From assembly GCA_947175015.1 (NCBI GenBank), contig CAMWLE010000022.1:1-43207 (forward strand): a DNA stretch of 43,207 nucleotides. Direction: 5' to 3'. The stretch is from an uncultured bacterium. Its GTDB lineage: Bacteria; Bacillota; Clostridia; Lachnospirales; Lachnospiraceae. Positions within the stretch are counted from its first letter, which is position 1, and each line of letters starts with the position of its first letter. The notes beneath the pieces are model-generated. The model made no database searches and was not told the origin of the DNA. It saw nothing but the letters and a program-made list of their open reading frames with translations. The translations under genes were made by a program, and so were the position numbers. Positions 32,049 through 41,305 of the stretch are shown in pieces.

Positions 32049-32912
32049 ATGATATACAGATTGAAATTCACAAAAATGCAGGCATATGGCAATGATTATG
32101 TGTACATGGATGCCATTCATCAGGAGATTATAGCACCAGAAAAACTGGCAAGGAAGATAGCAGATCGTCATTTTGGCATTGGTTCCGATGGACTGGTGCT
32201 TATCTGTCCTTCCGATAACTGTGACTTTAAAATGAGGATTTTTAATCCTGATGGCACCGAGGCAGAAATGTGTGGGAATGCCTTGCGCAGTACGACTAAA
32301 TTTGTTTATTTCCATCATCTGACCCAAAAAGAGCAGCTAACAATTGAGACTTTGGGAGGTATTAAGCATCTGCAGTTGGAAGTCAAAGCAGGGGAAGTGA
32401 TCAATATTCGTGCGAATATTGGGAAACCGGAATTTCAAGCGGACAAAATCCCTGTACTGACCCAAAACGATACTTTTATTGACCAACCGCTGCGGGTTGG
32501 AGATAGCGTGTTTCGGGCGTCCTCTCTTTCCTGGGGAAATCCCCACACGGTACTGCTTACAGAGGATGTGGCTGCCTTGGATGTGGCAAAATACGGAAGT
32601 CTGACAGAGCATTTGGAATGTTTTCCCAGGCGTACCAATGTTACTTTTGCGCAGATGATAGACAATGAACATATTTTTATTCGTGAATGGGAACGAGGAA
32701 CAGGAGAAACCATAGGTTGTGGGACGGGATGTTGTTCTGCGGTGGTAATTGGAAATCTGCTGGGATTGTGCGGTAGGAAAGTGACCTGTCGGCAAATCGG
32801 CGGCGATCTGGATGTGGAGTGGGACGAAGAGGATGTGGTTCATATGACCGGACCTTCTCATATTGTATATCAAGGAGAATACCCTTATGAAGTTGAAGGA
32901 GTTACTTGCTGA
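32049..32912 (+). CDS. dapF: Diaminopimelate epimerase
   Basis: A 287-residue enzyme converting LL-diaminopimelate to the meso form for peptidoglycan and lysine. The two catalytic cysteines are visible: Cys75 in EMCGNALR and Cys224 in ETIGCGTGC, and GNDYVYMDA near the N-terminus is conserved. The ATG at 32049 is chosen by homology; the AGGAGG lies about 15 nt upstream, longer than usual. Its 3' end overlaps murE by 26 nt. The pairing with a meso-DAP-type murE links production and use of meso-DAP. Confidence 0.95.
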   Translation: MIYRLKFTKMQAYGNDYVYMDAIHQEIIAPEKLARKIADRHFGIGSDGLVLICPSDNCDFKMRIFNPDGTEAEMCGNALRSTTKFVYFHHLTQKEQLTIETLGGIKHLQLEVKAGEVINIRANIGKPEFQADKIPVLTQNDTFIDQPLRVGDSVFRASSLSWGNPHTVLLTEDVAALDVAKYGSLTEHLECFPRRTNVTFAQMIDNEHIFIREWERGTGETIGCGTGCCSAVVIGNLLGLCGRKVTCRQIGGDLDVEWDEEDVVHMTGPSHIVYQGEYPYEVEGVTC

Positions 32913-34359
32913 CGTAGAAATGATATCTTGTACCGGAGATGAATTGACGGAAATTACATCCGTAGCATATGATTCCAGAAAAGTAGTACAGGGGGGCTTG
33001 TTTGTATGTGTTCGGGGGTTTCAGTCAGATGGTCATACTTATATCCCAAGTGCCATAGAAAAAGGAGCGGCAGCGATTGTTGTGGAAGAGGAACCCGCAT
33101 TCCCGGTGGATGTGGCTGTCATACTTGTGCCGGATAGCAGGTCTGCTCTTGCGCATATTTCCGCTGCATGGTTTCGTTATCCCGCAAGGCAGTTGACAGT
33201 GCTGGGGCTTACAGGGACGAAGGGGAAGACCACCACTGCGGTTATGATAAGGAACATATTGGAGAAAGCCGGATACAAAACCGGTATGATAGGAACACTT
33301 GGCGCTTATATCGGTGACAGAAAATTAGAATTTGATAAAAACACACCAACCACACCGGAAGCATATGAATTGCATTCTTTGTTTGCAGATATGTTGAAGG
33401 AAGGCTGTCAGTATGTGGTCATGGAGGTATCTTCTCAGGCGTTGAAGCAGAAACGAACTGAGGGGATTACCTTTGCGTATGGCGCGTTTCTCAATATTTC
33501 CCCTGATCATATCGGAGAAGGAGAGCATGAGAATTTTGAAGAGTACCTGGCTTGTAAAAAACTTTTGTTTTCTCAAACCAGGGATACAGTAGTCAATATA
33601 GATGATCCGCGTTGGCGTGAAGTAACGGAGTATGCGAAAAATCTTGTGACGATATCCGTCAATCAAGAGGCGGATTTCATGGGAGGCAAGATACAAAATC
33701 TATGGGAACCGGGATTGTTAGGGGTTAAGTTTCAGGTTTCGGGCAGAATGCAGGGAGAAGTTGTTCTGAAGATGCCTGGGAGTTTTAATGTGGAGAATGC
33801 GTTGGTGGCTGCTGCCATGACTACATTGGCAGGTGTGGCACCTGCATGTATTATCGCTGCATTAAAGGAAGTGACTTTAAAAGGCAGAATGCAGGTCTTA
33901 CAGGGGGTATCAGAATATGCTATGTTCCTCATTGACTATGCACATAATGAATTGAGCATGGAATGTCTGCTGCAGACTTTGAAAGCGTATCAACCTAAGC
34001 GTCTGATCTGTTTGTTTGGCGGCGGCGGCAACAGACCCAGGCAGCGACGTTTGGACATGGGACGGATTGCCGGAAAATATGCCGATCTGACCATTATCAC
34101 AATGGATAATCCCAGATATGAATCTATTGAGCAAATCAATCAGGATATCATGGAAGGACTTAAAGTACATGGAGGTGCCTATCAGGTCATCATAGACCGG
34201 GAGGAAGCTATAAAATATCTCATTGACAATTGTGAGGACGGGGATATTGTGGCATTGATTGGAAAAGGGCACGAGGAATATCAGGAAATCAAAGGTGTGA
34301 AATATCATTTTTCCGAAGAAGAGATCGTGGCTGCGTATCTCAGAACAAAAGTGCAGTAG
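32887..34359 (+). CDS. murE: UDP-MurNAc-tripeptide ligase, meso-DAP adding
   Basis: A 490-residue Mur ligase. The ATP site LTGTKGKTT is at 108-116, followed by the NTPTTPE-like segment typical of MurE, and the C-terminal domain has the DNPR motif at 407-410, which in MurE marks meso-diaminopimelate specificity rather than lysine. AAGGAGA is spaced 9 nt from ATG 32887 inside the end of dapF, so the two are coupled. It catalyses the addition of the third residue to UDP-MurNAc-L-Ala-D-Glu in the cytoplasm. It is separate from the main dcw cluster here. Confidence 0.95.
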   Translation: MKLKELLADVEMISCTGDELTEITSVAYDSRKVVQGGLFVCVRGFQSDGHTYIPSAIEKGAAAIVVEEEPAFPVDVAVILVPDSRSALAHISAAWFRYPARQLTVLGLTGTKGKTTTAVMIRNILEKAGYKTGMIGTLGAYIGDRKLEFDKNTPTTPEAYELHSLFADMLKEGCQYVVMEVSSQALKQKRTEGITFAYGAFLNISPDHIGEGEHENFEEYLACKKLLFSQTRDTVVNIDDPRWREVTEYAKNLVTISVNQEADFMGGKIQNLWEPGLLGVKFQVSGRMQGEVVLKMPGSFNVENALVAAAMTTLAGVAPACIIAALKEVTLKGRMQVLQGVSEYAMFLIDYAHNELSMECLLQTLKAYQPKRLICLFGGGGNRPRQRRLDMGRIAGKYADLTIITMDNPRYESIEQINQDIMEGLKVHGGAYQVIIDREEAIKYLIDNCEDGDIVALIGKGHEEYQEIKGVKYHFSEEEIVAAYLRTKVQ

Positions 34360-34388
34360 GCACTATTTTACAAGAGGAGTGAGGCACA

Positions 34389-34787
34389 ATGGCTTCTAAG
34401 ACAGATACAGAAGTGATCATAGGTGGTAAGGTGTATACCTTGAGTGGCTATGAAAGTGAAGAATATTTACAGAGGGTTGCATCTTATATCAACAATAAAA
34501 TTAACGAATACAACAAGCTTGACGGATATCGCAGACAGCCTATAGATGTGCAGAACACCCTGTTGCAGTTGAATATTGCCGATGATTATTTTAAGGCGAA
34601 GAAACAGATTTCTGAGTTAGAGGATGAGCTGCAGGCGAAAGATCAGGAGTTGTATGACTTAAAGCATGAGTTGATTTCAGCTCAGATCAAACTGGAAAGC
34701 TCTGAAGAACAGGTAAAGGCGCTGCAGCAGGCGCAGAATCGGCCGGAACCGGCATCAAAGAAGAAACAGGATAAGGTTCAGTCATAG
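34389..34787 (+). CDS. zapA: Cell division protein ZapA
   Basis: A 132-residue FtsZ-binding protein. The globular head TEVIIGGKVYTLSGYESEEY and the VASYINNKINEYNKL helix are the ZapA core, and residues about 70-115 form a coiled coil (ISELEDELQAKDQELYDLKH) that mediates dimerisation. The last 20 residues are a basic, disordered tail. GAGGAGTGAGG precedes the ATG. In Firmicutes zapA often lies close to U32 peptidase or mutS2 genes, and here a U32 peptidase follows. Confidence 0.92.
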   Translation: MASKTDTEVIIGGKVYTLSGYESEEYLQRVASYINNKINEYNKLDGYRRQPIDVQNTLLQLNIADDYFKAKKQISELEDELQAKDQELYDLKHELISAQIKLESSEEQVKALQQAQNRPEPASKKKQDKVQS

Positions 34788-34809
34788 CTGTCCGTAAGGG
34801 GCAGCTTTT
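34786..34809 (+). terminator. Terminator after zapA
   Basis: An 8-bp stem (AGCTGTCC / GGGCAGCT, one G-T pair) with a 5-nt loop followed by TTT C T. It begins in the zapA stop codon. The T-tract is short, so read-through into the U32 gene is possible. Confidence 0.65.
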
Positions 34810-34924
34810 CTATATTAAGTGGCGCCGGTTCATTCATTGTTTGTGCCGCTGAAGCGGTATGAATGAAAGTGTTTCTGAATTTGGGATTGTTATCTGTCGG
34901 CACAGGCAGGGGAGTGTAATTAGC

Positions 34925-37270
34925 ATGAGCTTTATGGAAAATGGGATAAAGAAAGTAGAATTATTGGCTCCTGCGGGAAATGTGGATGGCTTTTATGGGG
35001 CAATTCACGGAGGGGCGGATGCTGTTTATCTGGCTGGCGATAAATTCGGCGCAAGGGCATATGCAGAAAATTTTACTACGGAGGCGCTTTTGGAGTGTAT
35101 TCATTATGGACATCTTATGGGGCGGAAGCTTTATCTGACAGTGAATACATTATTAAAAGACTGTGAGTTAAATGCGTTGTTTGATTATCTTGCTCCTTTT
35201 TATGAAGCCGGTATGGATGCGGTGATTGTACAGGATTTAGGTGTACTTCGGTTTATCAGGGAGCATTTTCCGGATTGGAAGCTGCATGTGAGTACACAAA
35301 TGACGTTATGCAGCGGTTACGGCAGTACCCTTTTAAAGGAGATGGGGGCATGTCGTATTGTGCCGGCCAGAGAGTTGAGTCTGAGAGAACTTGTGGCAAT
35401 GAAACAGCAGGCGGGAATAGAGATAGAGACTTTTATCCATGGCGCAATGTGTTATTGCTATTCCGGGCAATGTCTGTTCAGCAGTATCATTGGCGGCAGA
35501 AGCGGCAACAGAGGGCGCTGTGCCCAACCATGCAGACTTAGTTATACCGCCATTGCAGGCAGTACAAAATGTGAGGAATGTTATCCCTTAAGTTTAAAGG
35601 ATATGTGTACCATTGAACATATTCCACAGCTTATCGAAGCGGGCATTGACTCCTTTAAAATAGAGGGACGCATGAAGAAACCGGAATATGCGGCAGGCGT
35701 GACCTCTGTTTATCGGAGATACATTGATAAATATTATGAATTACGACAGGAGATGGGGGCAGAGGAAGCAGCAAATGCCTATCATATTGAGGATGAAGAC
35801 TGGAAGGTACTGAAATCTCTTTATATCAGAAGTGATGTTCAGGACGGATATTATTTTAAACATAATGGCCGGGAAATGGTTACGATGGAAAGTCCTTCCT
35901 ATAGAGGAAGTGATGATTTATTACTGGAAGACATACGTAAAAAATACATAGATCATATTCCGAAGCTGCCAGTCCGGATGATTGCAGTGTTGCAGGCAGG
36001 ACAGCCGGCGGAGCTGACCATACAGTGGGGGAAGATTCAGGTTCATAGTACTGGTTCTATGGTGGAACAGGCACAAAAACAGCCCATTACGGAGGATAAT
36101 GTGCGAAAGCAGTTGAGTAAGCTGGGAGATAGTGCTTTTTATGTTGGTGAAATCAGTATTTCCATGGGAGAGAATGTCTTCTATCCATTGAAGCAGATCA
36201 ATGAACTGCGCAGGATGGCAGTGCACCAATTGGAAGAACAGATATTGATTGGACGTGGTTATGGCCGCAGGAACAGAAGGGTTCTCAATGAAAAAGGGCC
36301 GGAAGAGCCATTGATGGCAGATGAGAATTCCGGAAAGAGAAATGGTTGGGTGCTCTCTGTTTGTACGAAATCACAATTGGAAACAATTCTGGATTGGCTT
36401 GCGGTGTGTGATGATGGAGTGAAACGCAAGGGCATTCGTATTTATGTAGACGGTGATTTGATCGTGGAAGATGGGAGCGCGGTGATTTCCTTGTGTCAAA
36501 AGCTTCCAGCGTGCTACACCTTATATGCTGTCCTGCCATATATTATCAGAGAAGCTGATGCCAGGTATCTGGAAGTGCTTTATGAAAAAGTGGTGAAAAG
36601 CAATGTTTTCCATGGATTCCTGGCGCGTTCCATGGATGGATTGGGATTTATTCATCAAAAGGGAAAAGCATTGTCGTGCAGAGTGGATGCAGGGGTATAC
36701 GTGTGGAATGTATCTGCAGGACGGGAAATAAGTTCACTGTCAGAAGGGTTTTGCCTGCCATATGAATTGAAGGCTTCTGAACAGCGGAGACTTCTGCATT
36801 CTCTTGGACTGCCTTGCGAGAAAATTGTTTACAGCAGAATACCCATGATGATCGCGGCAAATTGCCTGTACCAGACAATGGGATTATGTAAAAAGAACAG
36901 AGGGAATTTGAAGGGACAAATGAAGAGTTCACCTGTGTCTCTCAATGATAAATCTCTAAGAGATGGGCAGAGTAAGTCTTCCGGGAAGGACAGAGAGGAA
37001 GACTACGGAATACTGAAAGACAAGTACCGTATGGAGTTCCCGGTGAAGATAAATTGTCTGCATTGTATGAATGTAATATACAACAGCGTGCCGTTTTCCT
37101 TATATTCCGAAATACCGAAATGGAAGGAATGCGTGGATCTGCGTATGGATTTTACACTGGAAACGGCGGAGGAAGTAAAACGTCTGCTGGATGCCTTTTT
37201 GAGCGGTGCGCCATTGCCCCAGGGGAAATATACGGCTACCACGGGTCATGAAAAGCGTGGTGTAGAATAA
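34925..37270 (+). CDS. U32 family peptidase
   Basis: A 781-residue protein of the U32 family, in which several members act in RNA modification rather than proteolysis (for example RlhA and TrhP). The family signature ETFIHGAMCYCYSGQCLFSS is near residue 175, followed by the Cys-rich RGRCAQPCR and CEECYPLSLKDM that would bind an iron-sulfur cluster, and EGRMKKPEY. Residues beyond about 400 form the DUF3656-type C-terminal region typical of the long form. A conserved CLHCMN lies near the end. AGGGGAG supports ATG 34925; the longer frame from 34859 has no site. Confidence 0.9.
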   Translation: MSFMENGIKKVELLAPAGNVDGFYGAIHGGADAVYLAGDKFGARAYAENFTTEALLECIHYGHLMGRKLYLTVNTLLKDCELNALFDYLAPFYEAGMDAVIVQDLGVLRFIREHFPDWKLHVSTQMTLCSGYGSTLLKEMGACRIVPARELSLRELVAMKQQAGIEIETFIHGAMCYCYSGQCLFSSIIGGRSGNRGRCAQPCRLSYTAIAGSTKCEECYPLSLKDMCTIEHIPQLIEAGIDSFKIEGRMKKPEYAAGVTSVYRRYIDKYYELRQEMGAEEAANAYHIEDEDWKVLKSLYIRSDVQDGYYFKHNGREMVTMESPSYRGSDDLLLEDIRKKYIDHIPKLPVRMIAVLQAGQPAELTIQWGKIQVHSTGSMVEQAQKQPITEDNVRKQLSKLGDSAFYVGEISISMGENVFYPLKQINELRRMAVHQLEEQILIGRGYGRRNRRVLNEKGPEEPLMADENSGKRNGWVLSVCTKSQLETILDWLAVCDDGVKRKGIRIYVDGDLIVEDGSAVISLCQKLPACYTLYAVLPYIIREADARYLEVLYEKVVKSNVFHGFLARSMDGLGFIHQKGKALSCRVDAGVYVWNVSAGREISSLSEGFCLPYELKASEQRRLLHSLGLPCEKIVYSRIPMMIAANCLYQTMGLCKKNRGNLKGQMKSSPVSLNDKSLRDGQSKSSGKDREEDYGILKDKYRMEFPVKINCLHCMNVIYNSVPFSLYSEIPKWKECVDLRMDFTLETAEEVKRLLDAFLSGAPLPQGKYTATTGHEKRGVE

Positions 37271-37338
37271 TTGCCTGGCCGTTGCATGAGGCGAACGTTT
37301 GAAAAGGGACACTTGAAGTATAACAAAGGAATGATTTC

Positions 37339-38820
37339 ATGAAGGAATATATTACAGAGATTTCCAGATATGTTATTGTAGTTCTGATGATAATATACGT
37401 TTTATGCAGCTTTTTATGCTTGCTGGATAAGCTGGAAAAGAAAAGGATATTATATGCCTTGCAGAATCTTATCATGTTTGTGATACAGCTATTGATGTTT
37501 GTGGATTTAGCGCTGGTAAGCAAGGATTGGGAATATGTATTTCTCTATGGGTTTGTGCAGGTGTTTTTATTGGCAGCAGCAGTGATAGTGCCCGCCATAT
37601 ATGACCAGTGCAACAGACTGTTATTGAACAATATGTGTATGATGTTGGGAGTGGGGATTTGTATTATTTCCAGAATCTCTTTTGACAGAGCTATCAGACA
37701 ATATATCATTGTGTTGGCCTCACTGGCAGTTTCTTTGTTGATTCCCTGGATATTATCCAAAATCCGTTTCTGGAGAAAATTGACCTGGCTTTATGGAAGT
37801 GTGGGAATTGTACTGCTCGGAACTGTACTTGTTCTGGGGGAAGTGACTTATGGATCGAAGATTAGTTTTACAATCAGTTTCGCTTTTGGAAACGTTACTT
37901 TTCAGCCTTCAGAATTTGTCAAGATTGCTTTTATTTTCTTCCTGGCGGCCGCCCTGTGGGAAAGGGTGGATTTTTGGCGAGTGGCGTTGACGGCGGTTAT
38001 TGCAGGGATACATGTGGTTATTCTGGTACTGTCAAAGGATTTGGGTAGTGCTTTGATCTTTTTCGTTGGGTATGTGTTTATGGTATTTGCCGCCACAAGA
38101 AATTATCTGTATCTGTTGGCCGGAGCTGTTGGCGGCAGCGGTGCCGCATGGGTGGCATACCAGTTGTTTGCCCATGTTCGTACACGTGTGCTTGCATGGC
38201 GGACTCCATGGGAATATATTGATTCTAAGGGGTATGCCATTACGCAGTCCCTTTTTGCTATTGGAAGCGGCAGTTGGTTCGGAATGGGATTATTGAAAGG
38301 AAATCCAGTGGCGATTCCTCTGGTGGAGCAGGATTTTATCTTTTCCTCAGTGTGCGAAGAGTTGGGGGTGATTTTTGGAATTTGTCTTATGTTACTGATG
38401 CTTGTTTGTTTTCTGAATATGATGAAAATGGCATTACAGATCAAAGACCGGTTTTATCAGTTGATTGTCTACGGAATTGGGATTATGTATATTTTTCAGA
38501 TATTTTTGACCATTGGAGGTGGTATGAAGTTCATTCCTCTGACTGGGGTGACATTGCCATTTATCAGTTATGGAGGCAGCTCCGCGATGGTAACAATGAT
38601 CATGTTTTTCCTGATTCAGGGAATTTATATCAGATTACAGCAGGAAAAGGAGAAGTATCATGTCAGCAAAACAGGAAATAGAGCAGGAGAAACAGACACA
38701 GGAAAATCGTCAATGGTCGGAACAACAGGAGGGGCTGCAACTACAGGGCAATACAGGGGAACAGGAGCATCAGAAGAAGGAAAATGCAAAGAAGAAATCC
38801 AGAGCAGCAAACAGGCGTGA
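37339..38820 (+). CDS. FtsW/RodA/SpoVE-family peptidoglycan glycosyltransferase
   Basis: A 493-residue SEDS-family polytopic membrane protein that polymerises lipid II with a class B PBP partner. Conserved features are the QPSEFVKI motif, the catalytic-aspartate segment LSKDLGSALIFF, and LPFISYGGSS near the end. The N-terminal ~130 residues form an extra set of membrane helices. After about residue 440 the tail is low-complexity, hydrophilic and rich in Gly/Thr/Glu, because its DNA also encodes the N-terminus of the following PBP in another frame. AAAGGA is 8 nt before ATG 37339. Which paralogue (RodA, FtsW or SpoVE) cannot be decided. Confidence 0.92.
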   Translation: MKEYITEISRYVIVVLMIIYVLCSFLCLLDKLEKKRILYALQNLIMFVIQLLMFVDLALVSKDWEYVFLYGFVQVFLLAAAVIVPAIYDQCNRLLLNNMCMMLGVGICIISRISFDRAIRQYIIVLASLAVSLLIPWILSKIRFWRKLTWLYGSVGIVLLGTVLVLGEVTYGSKISFTISFAFGNVTFQPSEFVKIAFIFFLAAALWERVDFWRVALTAVIAGIHVVILVLSKDLGSALIFFVGYVFMVFAATRNYLYLLAGAVGGSGAAWVAYQLFAHVRTRVLAWRTPWEYIDSKGYAITQSLFAIGSGSWFGMGLLKGNPVAIPLVEQDFIFSSVCEELGVIFGICLMLLMLVCFLNMMKMALQIKDRFYQLIVYGIGIMYIFQIFLTIGGGMKFIPLTGVTLPFISYGGSSAMVTMIMFFLIQGIYIRLQQEKEKYHVSKTGNRAGETDTGKSSMVGTTGGAATTGQYRGTGASEEGKCKEEIQSSKQA

Positions 38821-40213
38821 GATTCTTTTGACAGGGGGATTTTTTTCAGTTCTATTTTTAGTGATGATCGGTTATCTGGCATATTTTACTGCTACCAGCG
38901 AGCAGGAGATGATTAATAACAGTTATAATTCCAGGCAGGAAATTCTCCTCTCCCGGAATTATCGAGGCACCATTTTAGATCGCAATGGTGAAGTTCTTGC
39001 CGAGACTGTGGTAGATGATGAGCAAAACGAGACAAGGGTATATCCCTTTGCCAATTTATTTTCCCATGTTGTAGGATATTCTACAAAGGGGCGGATGGGG
39101 GTGGAAGCGCTTGCCAATTATTATTTGATTAATACCAACACGTCACTGAGCAATAAAGCCGCCAATGATATGGCAGGGGTCAAAAATCCGGGTGATACGG
39201 TCTATACTACATTGGATGTACAGTTACAGCAGGTGGCAGATTCCCAACTGGATATATATAAGGGGGCCATTGTGGTGACGGAAGTTTCCACCGGAAAGCT
39301 GCTTGCAATGGTATCCCATCCGAACTTTGATCCCAATAAAATCGAGGATATTTGGGATTCTTTAATTGAGGATGAAAACAGCACCGTACTTTTAAACAGG
39401 GCCAGTCAGGGACTTTATCCGCCGGGTTCTACTTTTAAGATTGTAACTGCCCTGGAATATATAAGAGAAAATCCGGACACCTATCAAGGGTATTCTTTTC
39501 AATGTGTAGGTTATTATAAGTCCGGAAGCAATCGTATTAGCTGTTATCATGGGACAAATCATGGAACGGTTGACTTTGAACGTTCATTTGCAAAGTCATG
39601 TAATTCTTCATTTGCCAATATTGGGATGGGATTAGATCGGGGGAAATTTGCAGATACTTTAAAGGGATTATTGTTTGACGAGCCGCTTCCGCTGACCTTG
39701 ACGTACAATCGGAGCAGCACTGCAGTATCCGAGGAAATGCCGGATGCCGATATGATGCAGACCTCCATAGGGCAGGGTAAGACACAGATAACGCCGATTC
39801 ATTTGAATATGATTACCAGTGCCATTGCCAACGGAGGGATATTGATGAAACCCTATGTAATTGATCATGTGGAGAACGATGCGGGCAATGTGGTAAAATC
39901 TTTTCAGCCGGACAGCTATGGGCGTTTACTCAGTGCGGAAGAATCTACAATCTTGAAGGAATTGATGACAGCAGTTGTGGAGAGCGGAACAGCTACGAAT
40001 CTTTCAGGGCGTGAATATAGTGCTGCTGGGAAAACGGGGTCTGCTGAATATAATGACAATGGAGACAGCCACGCATGGTTTACCGGATTTGCACCAGTGG
40101 ATAACCCTGAAATCTGTGTCACGATTATTGTAGAGGGCGCCGGGAGCGGAGGCGATTATGCTGTTCCCATTGCCAGGAGAATTTTTGATGCATATTTTAA
40201 TCAGAAAAAATAG
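38660..40213 (+). CDS. Class B penicillin-binding protein (transpeptidase)
   Basis: A 517-residue monofunctional transpeptidase. A hydrophilic cytoplasmic stretch of about 53 residues precedes a single membrane segment at 55-78 (ILLTGGFFSVLFLVMIGYLA). Then come the YRGTILDRNGEVLA region and the catalytic domain: STFK at 257-260 with the acylated Ser257, SCN at 313-315, and KTG at 458-460. It is shorter than PBP2x and PBP2b and resembles the PbpA type. Its AAGGAGA site and start lie inside the preceding SEDS gene, a 161-nt overlap. The two products are expected to work as one SEDS-bPBP complex. Confidence 0.94.
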   Translation: MSAKQEIEQEKQTQENRQWSEQQEGLQLQGNTGEQEHQKKENAKKKSRAANRREILLTGGFFSVLFLVMIGYLAYFTATSEQEMINNSYNSRQEILLSRNYRGTILDRNGEVLAETVVDDEQNETRVYPFANLFSHVVGYSTKGRMGVEALANYYLINTNTSLSNKAANDMAGVKNPGDTVYTTLDVQLQQVADSQLDIYKGAIVVTEVSTGKLLAMVSHPNFDPNKIEDIWDSLIEDENSTVLLNRASQGLYPPGSTFKIVTALEYIRENPDTYQGYSFQCVGYYKSGSNRISCYHGTNHGTVDFERSFAKSCNSSFANIGMGLDRGKFADTLKGLLFDEPLPLTLTYNRSSTAVSEEMPDADMMQTSIGQGKTQITPIHLNMITSAIANGGILMKPYVIDHVENDAGNVVKSFQPDSYGRLLSAEESTILKELMTAVVESGTATNLSGREYSAAGKTGSAEYNDNGDSHAWFTGFAPVDNPEICVTIIVEGAGSGGDYAVPIARRIFDAYFNQKK

Positions 40214-40333
40214 GACTTGCACTTCATGAAAGTTTGGACTATACTGTTTTTATTATGCAATACAGACAATTGACCACCGCGAGGTGTTTTATGCAACGCA
40301 CCAATCAGGCGAAACAGTGACGGAGGAATCGTG

Positions 40334-40786
40334 ATGTTAGAGGCGACTAGCTGTGGTGGTGTGGTAATTTTCCGCGGAAAGATACTTCTGTTGTACAAGA
40401 ATTATAAGAATAAGTATGATGGATGGGTTTTGCCCAAAGGCACAGTGGAGCAGGGAGAAGAGTATAAGGATACTGCTTTGCGTGAGGTGTTGGAGGAATC
40501 GGGAGCGAAGGCTACCATTATTAAGTACATCGGTAAAAGTGAGTATACTTTTAACATTCCTGAGGATGTTGTGGAGAAGGAAGTACACTGGTACCTGATG
40601 ATGGCGGACAGTTATTACAGCACACCGCAAAAGGAAGAATATTTTGTGGATTCTGGCTTTTACAAGTATCATGAGGCATATCACTTATTGAAATTTGCGA
40701 ATGAAAAACAGATTTTGGAAAGGGCATATGATGAATATCAGGAGCTGAAAAGGAATCATTTATGGGGCAGCCGAAAATATTATTAA
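40334..40786 (+). CDS. NUDIX hydrolase
   Basis: A 150-residue Nudix hydrolase. The Nudix box G-x5-E-x7-REVLEESG is complete, beginning GTVEQGEEYKDTALRE at about residue 36. The N-terminal CGGVVIFRGKILLLYKNY is the usual first strand pair. GGAGG gives ATG 40334 a 7-nt spacing; GTG 40331 is possible but closer. The substrate (a nucleoside diphosphate linked to X, such as diadenosine polyphosphate) cannot be assigned. The stop codon sits in a long hairpin. Confidence 0.92.
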   Translation: MLEATSCGGVVIFRGKILLLYKNYKNKYDGWVLPKGTVEQGEEYKDTALREVLEESGAKATIIKYIGKSEYTFNIPEDVVEKEVHWYLMMADSYYSTPQKEEYFVDSGFYKYHEAYHLLKFANEKQILERAYDEYQELKRNHLWGSRKYY

Positions 40787-40797
40787 TATTTTCGGCT
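40769..40797. terminator. Perfect 13-bp hairpin at the end of the Nudix gene
   Basis: AGCCGAAAATATT and AATATTTTCGGCT flank a 3-nt ATT loop. The stem contains the last codons and stop of the Nudix gene. No strong T-tract follows (GTATTTACTAT), so termination may be partial or aided by other factors. Confidence 0.6.
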
Positions 40798-40858
40798 GTA
40801 TTTACTATACAAATAAATCATGCTTTCGAGCGTGTTGTCTTGGAAACCTTTTAAACAC

Positions 40859-40900
40859 TTGTAATTTTTAGATTACAAAAACAAGATTATGTGATATAAT
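40859..40900 (+). promoter_or_regulatory. Extended -10 promoter with an inverted repeat over the -35
   Basis: TGATATAAT at 40892-40900 is an extended -10. The -35 is a weak ATTACA at 40872-40877 with 17-nt spacing. The inverted repeat TTGTAAT (40859-40865) and ATTACAA (40872-40878) overlaps the -35, which suggests control by a repressor or activator. It serves the gene at 40982. Confidence 0.5.
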
Positions 40901-40981
40901 CACTTCATACGTACCAGGCAGATTTTGTAAAATGTAACACAAAAATAAATGCGCTGCAATCATCAGTAAAGGAATTCATGT

Positions 40982-41305
40982 ATGGCTATAAAACTGAAGT
41001 ATCGCCCTGAATTATACTTGGGAGAAGGCATCAAAGAAAAAAAATTGGATAAAATAAAGAAAAAACTGGAAACCAGGCCTTTTTTTTCCGGTGTATTCTT
41101 GATTTCTATTTCTCGTAATGCTTCTGATCAGTTGGAGATATATGATGCAAAACAGCTTTCATGGAAATATTATCAGGAGAATCCGCCATATATTGTGGGA
41201 ATCGCGGATGATTGGCAGGAGGCGGTGGTATTAGTGGAAAAAATGGTTGAGGATTGTCTGCGTGTCAGAGGAGATTGTGAATTGAAGGAGTATCTGCGAT
41301 GTTAG
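40982..41305 (+). CDS. Conserved hypothetical protein
   Basis: A 107-residue soluble protein. The N-terminus is basic (IKLKYRPELYLGEGIKEKKL), followed by an alpha/beta region (FSGVFLISISRNASDQLEIY) and an acidic helix (EAVVLVEKMVEDCLRVRG). I recognise no domain. It overlaps the start of the DUF2953 gene, so the two are probably an operon, together with the GerW/YtfJ gene, which suggests an envelope or sporulation association. Confidence 0.65.
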   Translation: MAIKLKYRPELYLGEGIKEKKLDKIKKKLETRPFFSGVFLISISRNASDQLEIYDAKQLSWKYYQENPPYIVGIADDWQEAVVLVEKMVEDCLRVRGDCELKEYLRC

